In this document: positions 46,935-53,978 of the stretch, piece after piece | Position numbering within the stretch: position 1 is the first letter of the stretch | Layout: every line of letters begins with the position of its first letter | Source of the DNA: Gammaproteobacteria bacterium | GTDB taxonomy: Bacteria; Pseudomonadota; Gammaproteobacteria; Pseudomonadales; UBA5518 | DNA length: 64,000 bases | NCBI GenBank assembly: GCA_016705365.1 | Contig: JADIYI010000006.1 | Coordinates: 124,001-188,000 of the forward strand | Reading direction: 5' to 3' | Notes under the pieces: model-generated | The model's database searches: none | Told to the model about the DNA's origin: nothing | What the model saw: the letters and a program-made list of their open reading frames with translations, nothing else | Made by a program: the position numbers and the translations under genes

Positions 46935-47116
46935 GGGGGGGCAGGCGGGGGGCGCGCCGTGCGCGGGGTCGGCGCGGCCCCGCCGGGGGGGGGGGGGGGG
47001 GCCGGGGGCGGGCCGGCGGGGGGCCTGGGGGCCCCCGGCGGCGGGGGGGGGGGGGGGGGGGGGGGGGCTTCGGTCCGGGCGGCCCGGGGGGGGGGGGGGC
47101 GGGCCCCCGGGGCCGG
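46935..47116. repeat. G-rich low-complexity tract
   Basis: About 180 bases consisting almost only of G and C, with runs of up to about 20 G. No gene can be read through it. It resembles the 35199-35231 tract and is more likely a sequencing or assembly artefact than real DNA. From 47117 to 47255 there is a short stretch ending MEMLDGLLAQAGR before HicB, possibly the tail of an unknown gene. Confidence 0.7.
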
Positions 47117-47255
47117 GCTCCTCCTAGAATTTAGCTCTGGATAAGATTACTCTCCACGTGAGTTATCTCACGCCTGCCGTGCGCCAAGCAGCACGTCGTC
47201 ATGGAGATGCTCGATGGACTGCTGGCGCAGGCCGGCCGCTAAAGGGGAAATCGCG

Positions 47256-47480
47256 ATGGAACACATCATCAATCTGCATATCGAGAAATTGCCCGAAGGC
47301 GTCTACCTCGCCACCTCCGATGAGGTGCAGGGTCTTATCGCGCAGGGCCGCACCATCGAGGAAGCTGTCGAGATTGCCCGCGATGTGGCGAAGAAGCTCA
47401 TCGAGGCGCAGCAGGGAACTGGACCGTTACTACCGCCGGCACGCGAGACGCTCGACTATCCGCTGATCGTCAACCTGTAA
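47256..47480 (+). CDS. hicB: HicB-type antitoxin
   Basis: A 74-residue protein reading MEHIINLHIEKLPEGVYLAT, SDEVQGLIAQGRTIEEAVEI, then ARDVAKKLIEAQ. This is the HicB partial RNase-H-like fold, without an added DNA-binding domain. It should bind and inactivate the HicA toxin encoded next. The stop TAA overlaps the HicA ATG by one base. GGGGAAA lies before the ATG at 47256. Confidence 0.85.
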   Translation: MEHIINLHIEKLPEGVYLATSDEVQGLIAQGRTIEEAVEIARDVAKKLIEAQQGTGPLLPPARETLDYPLIVNL

Positions 47481-47701
47481 TGGGGAGATTGGCTGGCTTT
47501 CGCTACCGCACCATCGTACAGCGGCTCAAACGTGCCGGCTTCGAATTCCACCGCCAAGCCGCCGGCTCCCACGAGATTTGGCACAACCCGGTGACCAACT
47601 GCTACACCACCATCCCAAACCATCCCGGCGATATGCCGGAAGGCACGCTGCGCGCCATCCTCAAGCAGGCAGGAGTCGAGATCGAGGAGTTTTTGAAGTA
47701 G
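47480..47701 (+). CDS. hicA: HicA-type mRNA interferase toxin
   Basis: A 73-residue double-stranded-RNA-binding-like toxin. RYRTIVQRLKRAGFEFHRQA and AGSHEIWHNPVTN contain the catalytic histidine in GSH, and NHPGDMPEGTLRAILKQAGV is the usual C-terminal half. HicA cleaves mRNA and tmRNA. The module is complete (antitoxin first). Five bases after the stop begins a chimera of YecA and RHS fragments. Confidence 0.87.
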   Translation: MGRLAGFRYRTIVQRLKRAGFEFHRQAAGSHEIWHNPVTNCYTTIPNHPGDMPEGTLRAILKQAGVEIEEFLK

Positions 47702-47705
47702 TTCA

Positions 47706-47847
47706 GCAAGGAGCGGTTCCGAAATCTCTTTACCGCCGCTCAACCAGAGCTCTGGATTCAACTTCACGCCACGCGCGTAGCCTTCACACCATTCGTCGAC
47801 GATCGTGGACGTGCGGCCCTCGAACTCGATCTCCATGAAAAAAGGCT
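47706..47847 (-). pseudogene. Internal fragment of the YecA/UPF0149 gene
   Basis: About 140 bases almost identical to part of 39007-39150 (EPFFMEIEFEGRTSTIVDEW, CEGYARGVKLNPELWLSGGK). It is joined in frame to an RHS fragment on its right, creating an artificial chimeric open frame. Confidence 0.85.
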
Positions 47848-48045
47848 CGGTTTCATCCCATGTCTCAAGACCGAGGTAGCGCTGCCCGTTCGGGTCATAC
47901 CAAAACTGCTCGCGCGCGGTGGGCGTGGTCGTGCCCGCGCTGGTGCCGACCGTGATCATTTGCACGTTGTTCCGGGCATCGTAGGACAGGAATGTATCAT
48001 CGCCCGAGGTTGCGTCGTATTGCGTGATGTTCCCGGCCGCGTCGT
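47848..48045 (-). pseudogene. RHS core fragment (second copy)
   Basis: Nearly identical to part of 41847-42040 (FYDAAGNITQYDATSGDDTF, REQFWYDPNGQRYLGLETWD). It is cut at WDET, where the YecA fragment begins, and bounded on the other side by the breakpoint repeat at 48046. Confidence 0.85.
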
Positions 48046-48122
48046 AAAATAAATCTGTCCCCATATCCCCGTCCCCATATTCCTAAAATAAATCTGTCCC
48101 CATATTCTAGTCCCCATATTCC
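48046..48122. repeat. Cluster of breakpoint repeats
   Basis: Two full copies (48046-48068 and 48084-48107) and two half copies (gtccccatattcc, 48071-48083 and 48109-48122) in tandem. A further partial catattcccc lies near 48170. This is the densest cluster in the window. Confidence 0.85.
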
Positions 48123-48311
48123 CCTCAGCCGGAATGGGTGGCAGCATTGGCCGGAATACGCACCCATATTCCCCATCGAATACCGAGAGAATCTTGGACT
48201 TACGGCATAAAACCAGTCCAAGTTTTTATCCGCACCCCCAGTGGGTCAGTATTGGACGGACGTCAACAGGGTATCGGATTTCGGAGCAGTTTGGCGCCCC
48301 CAGAATCGCTG

Positions 48312-48609
48312 TCAGAGATCCGCTGGTTGCTTCGGCAAACGCTGCCGGTAGTGTTTCACCGTCACGATCTCTACGCGATCTGGTCTGACGACGTAAATCA
48401 GGCGAAACGGCCGCTCCAGTACTTCGCGCAAATCGTCCTGTTGATACTCAGGCACGCGCCGGTCAGCACGGGGATCGAATACAAGGCGCTCCGAGCGGCG
48501 TGTCAAACGGTCGACGACCTGTTTGGCTCGTATCGGCGAGTCCTGCGCGATGTGGTCGTGGATCTCTCTCAGGCGGGTCTTGGCCTTATTCTGACCAGGC
48601 TACCTTCAT
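48312..48609 (-). CDS. RelE/ParE-family toxin, frameshifted near start
   Basis: About 98 residues when one T at about 48588 is removed. MKVAWSE then joins KAKTRLREIHDHIAQDSPIR, AKQVVDRLTRRSERLVFDP and ERPFRLIYVVRPDRVEIVTV, a typical ParE/RelE fold. As written the frame stops after seven codons, so the toxin may be inactive. The ATG at 48609 overlaps the stop of the antitoxin gene (ATGA). Such toxins target gyrase (ParE) or translating mRNA (RelE); which applies here is not clear. Confidence 0.78.
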
Positions 48610-48803
48610 TCCGGCAGGTCGTATTCGCGCCTTAGGTCTTTCACGTCAGTCATTCGACCGGCGTTGATGTCCGCCAGTCCTTCCTCGATGTCCGCGCGCA
48701 CTTCAAGTCGATAGGCGAGCTCCTGCCAAGTGACGCCGTCGGGCAGTTCATCAATCAGCTTGTGCGCTTCGTGCTTGGGGCTCTGGTTCGTTGCGGTCGG
48801 CAC
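48606..48803 (-). CDS. Antitoxin of RelE/ParE module
   Basis: A 65-residue protein from the GTG at 48803, with GAGGAG seven bases upstream. It contains HKLIDELPDGVTWQELAYRL and EVRADIEEGLADINAGRMT, the helical pattern of small antitoxins coupled to ParE/RelE toxins. The acidic C-terminus would bind the toxin. Translation is coupled to the toxin by ATGA. The antitoxin is intact although the toxin frame is broken. Confidence 0.78.
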   Translation of the reverse strand: MPTATNQSPKHEAHKLIDELPDGVTWQELAYRLEVRADIEEGLADINAGRMTDVKDLRREYDLPE

Positions 48804-49010
48804 ATTCGGACTCCTCTGCTCTGGCCAATTTTTGCACACTAGCCTCGTGGTTTGTTGAAATCCATTCAGCAATGACCCACAACTCGCTCAGAGTGCGGCT
48901 TGGAATTGCCCCTAATGGTCCAGTCTGAAGGGTTCACGCGAAGCGTGGATCAATATCCAATCAGCCCACGAAGTGCCTCCGGTCGGAGAACCGTAACTCA
49001 GCAGACTGGG

Positions 49011-49226
49011 TGGCGGTGAGGGAGGGATTAATCGAAACAGCCTTTGGGCTGTTTCGACCCTGCGGGCTTCGCCGCTGCGCGGCTCGTTTCAAACTGCTGC
49101 GCAGTTAGTGACGCGCGCCATCCCTGGCGCTCGCCCTGCGGGCGCACTCGCTTCGCTCGTGCGTCCAAATCGGCAGTCCTGCCGATTTGTCGAACCGGAG
49201 GGTTCGTCCACCCTCCCTCACCGCCA
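49011..49226. repeat. Hairpin-string element with terminal inverted repeats copied from tRNA-Ser tail
   Basis: The left end TGGCGGTGAGGGAGGG (49011-49026) is the exact reverse complement of the right end (49211-49226). Both equal the last 16 bases of the adjacent tRNA-Ser gene (49263-49278). Between them lies a string of short hairpins, for example CAGCCTTTGGGCTG, CTGCTGCGCAG, GCGCCATCCCTGGCGC, CGCCCTGCGGGCG and ATCGGCAGTCCTGCCGAT. The right end also mimics a T-arm (gagggttcg). I see no coding sequence. A related element lies next to tRNA-Glu at 52878-53164. Confidence 0.7.
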
Positions 49227-49266
49227 GATACAGAAAAGGCCCCGATGGGGCCTTTCTGTATCTGGC
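49224..49266 (-). terminator. Terminator-like hairpin after tRNA-Ser
   Basis: Perfect stem ccagatacagaaa/tttctgtatctgg plus ggcccc/ggggcc around gat. The inverted repeat extends outward into the tRNA tail and its mirrored copy, so total arms reach about 33 bases. As read from the tRNA it ends with a short T-rich stretch inside the stem. Confidence 0.65.
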
Positions 49267-49353
49267 GGTGAGGGAGGGATTCGAACCCTCGAACGGGGAT
49301 TAGCCGTTACACACTTTCCAGGCGTGCTCCTTCAACCACTCGGACACCTCACC
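49263..49353 (-). tRNA. tRNA-Ser (anticodon GGA)
   Basis: Minus strand from GGTGAGG to CCTCACCG-CCA. Acceptor arms pair fully, the D-arm is TCCGAGTGGTTGAAGGA, the anticodon loop is CTGGAAA (GGA), a long variable arm is typical of serine, and the T-loop TTCGAAT is present. CCA is encoded. Confidence 0.93.
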
Positions 49354-49455
49354 GGAACCTGGATTGCCGCGCCGTGGATGCGGGCCGGCCAAAACGAGGC
49401 GCGTACTCTATACAAGAGCATCTTTGCTTACAACCCGAGGACCCGCATCCAGCGC

Positions 49456-50292
49456 TCACTGGCGCGCCAGCCGGGTGTGGGGAGGAATGGTCTTGCCGGT
49501 GCTGCGGAACGGGTTGATATCGATGCCGCCGCGGCGGGTGTAGCGCGCATAGACGCTGAGGTCGCGCGGGCGGCAGCGGTCCATGATGTCGATGAAGATC
49601 CGCTCCACGCAATGCTCATGGAAACCCTGGTATTCGCGGTACGACACGAGGTAGCGCAGCAGGGCCTTGCGATCGACGCGGGTGCCGAAGTAATTGACCT
49701 GGATACTGGCGATATCCGGTTGCCCGGTCACCGGGCATACCGTGCGGAACAGGTTGCTGTACAGGATCTCGCCGGCCACCTGCCCGTCCTCGACCATCTC
49801 GAGCAGACCCGGGTCCGGGCGATAGATCGACATCTTGAGCTTGAGCGTGTCGAGACACTCGCCCTGGAGCGTTGCAACGCCCGCCTGCAGGGCCTGGCTC
49901 ATCGACAGCAGGTTCACCACCACCGAGGTACCGACCGTGACCGAAAGATCCAGCTCGAGCGTGCGCACCACGTCGTAGGCACTGGCAAAAGTCGTCTGGC
50001 TGAAGGAGCAGAGATAAAGCTTCAGCGATTTGGATTCGATCACCGCGCGCGAGTTGCAGGGCACCTGCAGCTGCAGCACGCCGACCTCGGGCTTGCCATC
50101 GCGATCGAGCCAGGTGAGTTCCCAGGCGGTCCACAGGTCCGCGCCCTCGAACGGCAGCTTGCCGGCATCGATCAGCAGTTTCTGGCGCAGCCGGTCGCGC
50201 GCGATGGGCACCAGCAGCGACGGGGTGTACTGCGAAACCACCTCGCTGCGCTTGCCCAGTGGTGTGTCGGCAAAAAAGCTGTTGTCGCTCAT
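49456..50292 (-). CDS. queF: NADPH-dependent 7-cyano-7-deazaguanine reductase QueF
   Basis: A 278-residue type II (two-domain) QueF, which reduces preQ0 to preQ1 in queuosine tRNA modification. Substrate-binding ESKSLKLYL lies in the N-terminal half. The catalytic cysteine is in NLFRTVCPVTGQPDIASIQV, and FHEHCVERIFIDI follows. The ATG at 50292 gives the usual family start SDNSFFADTPLGK. The gene is intact and is on the minus strand next to tRNA-Ser. Confidence 0.93.
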   Translation of the reverse strand: MSDNSFFADTPLGKRSEVVSQYTPSLLVPIARDRLRQKLLIDAGKLPFEGADLWTAWELTWLDRDGKPEVGVLQLQVPCNSRAVIESKSLKLYLCSFSQTTFASAYDVVRTLELDLSVTVGTSVVVNLLSMSQALQAGVATLQGECLDTLKLKMSIYRPDPGLLEMVEDGQVAGEILYSNLFRTVCPVTGQPDIASIQVNYFGTRVDRKALLRYLVSYREYQGFHEHCVERIFIDIMDRCRPRDLSVYARYTRRGGIDINPFRSTGKTIPPHTRLARQ

Positions 50293-50374
50293 ACCCGTAT
50301 CCGAAATTGCAGCAGCAATTGTAGACCATGAAAACAGCCACACGGCGTGGCCCGCAGCGCCTTGCGCAGGCGTC

Positions 50375-51148
50375 TCACTGGCGCAACCGCTTCCCGGAAT
50401 TGAGCAGGTAGAGGCAATAGCACCAGCCGATGACGATGAACAGCGCGATCATCCCGACCGCCATCCCGACATCGATATCCGATACCCCGAGAACCCCGTA
50501 ACGAAACGCATTGACCATGTAGAGAATCGGGTTGGCCTGCGAGACGCCGCGCCAGAACGCCGGCAACAGGTCCATCGAGTAGAACACCCCGCCGAGATAG
50601 ATCAGCGGGGTCAGCACGAAGGTCGGGATGATCGTCACATCATCGAAATTGTTGGCATACACGGCGTTGATCAGCCCGGCGAGCGAAAACAGCACCGCGG
50701 TCTGGAACACCACCAGGATCGTGAGCGCAAGATGCTGTACCTGCAGATGCACGAAAGCGAGCGACAACACCGTCACGATCAGCCCGACACAAAGCCCGCG
50801 CGCCACCCCGCCCAGCGTGAAACCGAGCAGGATGATGTAATTCGGCGTCGGCGAGACCAGCAACTCCTCGATGCTGTGCTGGTACTTGGCGCCGAAAAAG
50901 GAGGACACCACGTTGGCGTAGGAGTTGGTGATCACCGCCATCATGATCAGGCCCGGCACCACGAACTGCATGTAGTCGAAGCCGCCCATCTGACCGATGC
51001 GCGAGCCGATCAGGCTGCCGAAAATCACGAAATAGAGCGTGATGGTGATCGCCGGCGGCACCAGGGTCTGGGGCCAGATCCGCACGAAGCGCCGTATTTC
51101 CTTGACCAGGATGGTGGCAAATGCCATGAACAGCTCGCGCGGATTCAT
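50375..51148 (-). CDS. ABC-2 type exporter permease (YadH-like)
   Basis: A 257-residue membrane protein with six helices. FFGAKYQHSIEELLVSPTPN is the cytoplasmic coupling region and PLIYLGGVFYSMDLLPAFWR the conserved late segment. It pairs with the ATPase directly upstream (ATGA overlap at 51145-51148). Transporters of this YadGH type have no firmly known substrate. The gene is intact. Confidence 0.87.
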   Translation of the reverse strand: MNPRELFMAFATILVKEIRRFVRIWPQTLVPPAITITLYFVIFGSLIGSRIGQMGGFDYMQFVVPGLIMMAVITNSYANVVSSFFGAKYQHSIEELLVSPTPNYIILLGFTLGGVARGLCVGLIVTVLSLAFVHLQVQHLALTILVVFQTAVLFSLAGLINAVYANNFDDVTIIPTFVLTPLIYLGGVFYSMDLLPAFWRGVSQANPILYMVNAFRYGVLGVSDIDVGMAVGMIALFIVIGWCYCLYLLNSGKRLRQ

Positions 51149-52080
51149 GCCGCGGCCTCGGGGGCCTTGTTCTCGTTCAGCAGACCCACGAACAGTTCTT
51201 CCAGCCGGTTGGTCTTGTTGCGCATGCTGTTGATCTGCACCCCGCGCGCCGACAGGCTGGCAAACACCTCGTTGAGCGACTGTTCCTTGTCGACGGCGAT
51301 CTCGAGCGTATGCGAGTCGATCACGCGCGTCGGGTAGCCCTCGAGCACGATGTCGGCAGGCAGATCACCCGCCGCATCGAGCAGGAAAACCTCGGTATGC
51401 AGCTGGCGCAGGAGTTTCTTCATGGTGGTGTTCTCGATGATCTCGCCGTTATCGATGATCGCGATGCTGCGACACAGGCTCTCGGCCTCCTCGAGATAAT
51501 GCGTGGTCAGGATGATCGTGGTGCCGGCACGGTTTATCTCCTGCAGGAAGCTCCACATCGAACGGCGCAACTCGATATCCACGCCGGCGGTCGGCTCGTC
51601 GAGGATCAGCAGGCGCGGCTCGTGCACCAGCGCACGCGCGATCATCAGTCGCCGCTTCATGCCACCCGAAAGATTGCGCGCCGGCTGCTCGCGCTTGTCC
51701 CACAGATCGAGCTTGCGCAAGTATTTCTCGGCGCGCTGGCGTGCCAGTCCGGGGGCGAGTCCGTAGTAGCCGGCCTGGGTGGCAAGAATATCGCCGACCT
51801 TCTCGAAATGATTGAAATTGAATTCCTGCGGCACCACGCCGATATTGCGCTTGGCCAGCGGAAAGTCGCGGTCGATATCGGTGCCGAATACCCTCACCTG
51901 CCCGCCGCTCTTGTTCACCAGCGAGCAGATCACGCCGATGGTGGTCGATTTGCCGGCGCCGTTGGGTCCGAGAAGCGCGAAGAAATCACCCTCCGCGACA
52001 TCGAGATCGATGCCTTTCAGCGCGGCGAAACCATTGGCGTAGGTCTTGCTGAGGTTGCGGATCTCGAGGGCATTGCTCAT
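51145..52080 (-). CDS. ABC transporter ATP-binding protein (YadG-like)
   Basis: A 311-residue ATPase. Walker A GPNGAGKSTT, signature LSGGMKRRL, Walker B RLLILDEPTAGVD and the switch histidine in LTTHYLEEAE are all present. The C-terminal ~80 residues are the extension of DrrA/YadG-type ATPases. The ATG at 52080 matches the family start (SNALEIRNLSKTYANG); upstream open codons are not conserved. It forms an exporter with the next gene. Confidence 0.9.
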   Translation of the reverse strand: MSNALEIRNLSKTYANGFAALKGIDLDVAEGDFFALLGPNGAGKSTTIGVICSLVNKSGGQVRVFGTDIDRDFPLAKRNIGVVPQEFNFNHFEKVGDILATQAGYYGLAPGLARQRAEKYLRKLDLWDKREQPARNLSGGMKRRLMIARALVHEPRLLILDEPTAGVDIELRRSMWSFLQEINRAGTTIILTTHYLEEAESLCRSIAIIDNGEIIENTTMKKLLRQLHTEVFLLDAAGDLPADIVLEGYPTRVIDSHTLEIAVDKEQSLNEVFASLSARGVQINSMRNKTNRLEELFVGLLNENKAPEAAA

Positions 52081-52365
52081 GGGGCGCGGGATACTCCGGA
52101 CTGCGGCCGACTGCGGCGGCGCCGCGGTAGCCGCGTATGGTAAACGCCGCCTCCGGGTGCTGCCATCCCGGGCCGTCGCGATCGCGTTAAATTGCCGGGA
52201 ATTGCGCCGCGGATCGCACTGCTCGGAGCACCGGGCGCGGCTCACACGACGTCGCCCGCACGCATGCAATTCATGCGCGAAGCCGTGATGGGGGAAAAGA
52301 GAAGAGCGCTTCCGCGACCGGAGAGGACGGGGGTCCTTCAGCCGGATCGCGGTTGCGCGTCGGCA

Positions 52366-52644
52366 TCAGAAGCGACGGCGTGGGCCGCTGCTGTCGCGCT
52401 CCTTGCGTGCTTCCGCCTGGTTCACCTTGATCGTACGACCGTTCAGATCACGGCCGTTCAGCGCCTTGATGGCTGCGTCGGCTTCCGAGTTGTTGGCCAT
52501 CTCGACAAAACCGAAGCCCTTGGACTGACCGGTTGCGCGATCGGAGATCACGGTGGCCGAAGTCACTTTGCCGAATGCCTCGAATGCTTCGCGCAGGTCG
52601 GCGTCGGTCGTGTTGTAGGAAAGGTTTCCCGTATAGATATTCAT
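52366..52644 (-). CDS. RNA-binding protein with single RRM
   Basis: A 92-residue protein. RNP2 is IYTGNL and RNP1 is KGFGFVEM, followed by a short basic, arginine-rich tail (RKERDSSGPRRRF). Small RRM proteins of this kind are often cold-inducible and bind mRNA. The region upstream of the ATG (52645-52877, about 230 bases) has no other gene and is AT-richer near the start, consistent with a leader or promoter. Confidence 0.9.
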   Translation of the reverse strand: MNIYTGNLSYNTTDADLREAFEAFGKVTSATVISDRATGQSKGFGFVEMANNSEADAAIKALNGRDLNGRTIKVNQAEARKERDSSGPRRRF

Positions 52645-52877
52645 TTATTCACCATCTGTAGAAAGAGTGCTGTGCGGTATAAAACACTATCGAATATGCA
52701 CGAGCACAAACTATCAGATAGCGACTGCAATCGGAGGTCTGTCGCGCTGGCAGGCGCCACTCCGTGGAGTATCCTGCTGTTTGCGAAGCGAATCCGGCTG
52801 CAAAACCCGGTCAATATACACGTCTGCGCGCCGCAACGCGCGTTTTGCGAGAAAGCTCGCGCACTGCGCGCGCTCGC

Positions 52878-53164
52878 TGGCGTCCCCTAGGGAATTACTC
52901 GGGCGCTACGCGCCCTCGCCCTTCGGGTCGTCCGAACTGCGTTCGGACGCTCGCTGCGACGCTGCGCGTCTTGCGTCGAACTCCGCTTCGATCACCGCCC
53001 TCATTGCTCGCGCACTGCGCGCGCTCGCTGGCGTCCCCTAGGGGATTACTCGGGTGCTACGCACCCTCGCCCTTCGGGTCGTCCGAACTGCGTTCGGACG
53101 CTCGCTGCGACGCTGCGCGTCTTGCGTCGAACCGGGGGTTCGAATCTTGTCCCTAGGGGCACCA
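52878..53164. repeat. Tandem hairpin-string elements with ends copied from tRNA-Glu tail
   Basis: Two tandem units begin TGGCGTCCCCTAGGGAATTA (52878) and TGGCGTCCCCTAGGGGATTA (53029). Both match the tRNA-Glu 3' tail at 53200. Each continues with hairpins. The first hairpin is GGGCGCTACGCGCCC in unit 1 and GGGTGCTACGCACCC in unit 2, a paired change. The second unit ends in a mirrored T-arm and acceptor (gggttcgaatcttgtcccta, then ggggcacca, to 53164). Both units are preceded by gctcgcgcactgcgcgcgct. No coding sequence is evident. Confidence 0.7.
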
Positions 53165-53199
53165 AATAAAAAAGCCGGCACAAGGCCGGCTTTTTTATT
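53164..53199 (-). terminator. Rho-independent terminator of tRNA-Glu
   Basis: A perfect stem aaataaaaaagccggc/gccggcttttttattt around a five-base loop, directly after the tRNA-Glu 3' end on the minus strand. The T-run after the GC stem fits a terminator in both directions. Confidence 0.85.
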
Positions 53200-53275
53200 T
53201 GGCGTCCCCTAGGGGATTCGAACCCCTGTTACCGCCGTGAAAGGGCAGTGTCCTGGGCCTCTAGACGAAGGGGAC
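53200..53275 (-). tRNA. tRNA-Glu (anticodon UUC)
   Basis: Minus strand from GTCCCCTTCGTCTAGAGG to CCTAGGGGACG-CCA, almost identical to the well-known gammaproteobacterial tRNA-Glu. The anticodon loop is CTTTCAC (TTC), the T-loop is TTCGAAT, and CCA is encoded. Confidence 0.95.
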
Positions 53276-53445
53276 AAAACCGAAGTTCCAGGACGGCGCG
53301 CATTCTAGGAAGCCCTTGCCGGGGCGTCAAGCAAAGAATCCGGAGGCGGCATTATTGGGCATTGCGAAACTCCGACACGAGTTGCACGGACGCAAGGCGG
53401 TCGCTGCGCAACAACCGCCTTGCGCCGCGCCGCGCCTCCAGAGAC

Positions 53446-53844
53446 TCATCCGGCTGCGCGCGGCTCGAGCTCCAGCGAGGCGGAATTGATGCAGTAACGC
53501 AACCCCGTGGGGGCCGGACCATCGGGGAACAGGTGCCCGAGGTGGGCGCCGCATTTGCGGCACATCACCTCGGTGCGCACCATCCCGAGACTGCGATCCG
53601 ACTCGGTCACGAGACACTCGTCGTTGGCCGGCGCATGGAAGCTCGGCCAGCCGGAGCCGGAATCGTACTTGGTCGCGGAATCGAACAGCGGCTCGGCGCA
53701 ACACGCGCAGCGGTAGATTCCCGATGTCTTGGTATCCCAGTACTTGCCGGTGAACGCGCGCTCGGTGCCCTTGCCGCGACAGATATTGAATTGTTCGGGG
53801 GACAGCTTGCCCCGCCATTGCTCGTCGTCCTGATGCTCCGACAT
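53446..53844 (-). CDS. msrB: Peptide-methionine (R)-S-oxide reductase MsrB
   Basis: A 132-residue enzyme that repairs oxidised methionine. Zinc-binding pairs are CACC and CRKC, GSGWPSFHAP lines the active site, and the catalytic cysteine is in LRYCINSASLEL. The ATG at 53844 gives the common start MSEHQDDEQW. It is divergent from alaA. The gene is intact. Confidence 0.93.
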   Translation of the reverse strand: MSEHQDDEQWRGKLSPEQFNICRGKGTERAFTGKYWDTKTSGIYRCACCAEPLFDSATKYDSGSGWPSFHAPANDECLVTESDRSLGMVRTEVMCRKCGAHLGHLFPDGPAPTGLRYCINSASLELEPRAAG

Positions 53845-53978
53845 GAATGCTTCCTCCCCGCAAGCGGGCACCCCAGCGTGCCCGAAACGCAATTATGCAC
53901 AGCCCTGCGGCTGCAATTCCGATCACCTCACACCTTACCCTATACTATTGCGTTCATTCCCTGGCCCGAAACCCCGCC

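Noticed and set aside
39962..48122. CRISPR array
   Set aside because: The repeated short sequence is irregularly spaced over 8 kb, lies at gene-fragment borders and has no uniform spacers or cas genes.
49195..49226. Plus-strand tRNA-Ser pseudogene
   Set aside because: Only the 3' tail is mirrored; the upstream sequence consists of unrelated short hairpins, so it is treated as the end of the hairpin element.
53139..53164. Second tRNA gene on the plus strand (T-arm and acceptor-like end)
   Set aside because: Only a T-arm-like piece and a CCA-like end are present; there is no anticodon or D-arm. It is the mirrored tail of the neighbouring tRNA-Glu.
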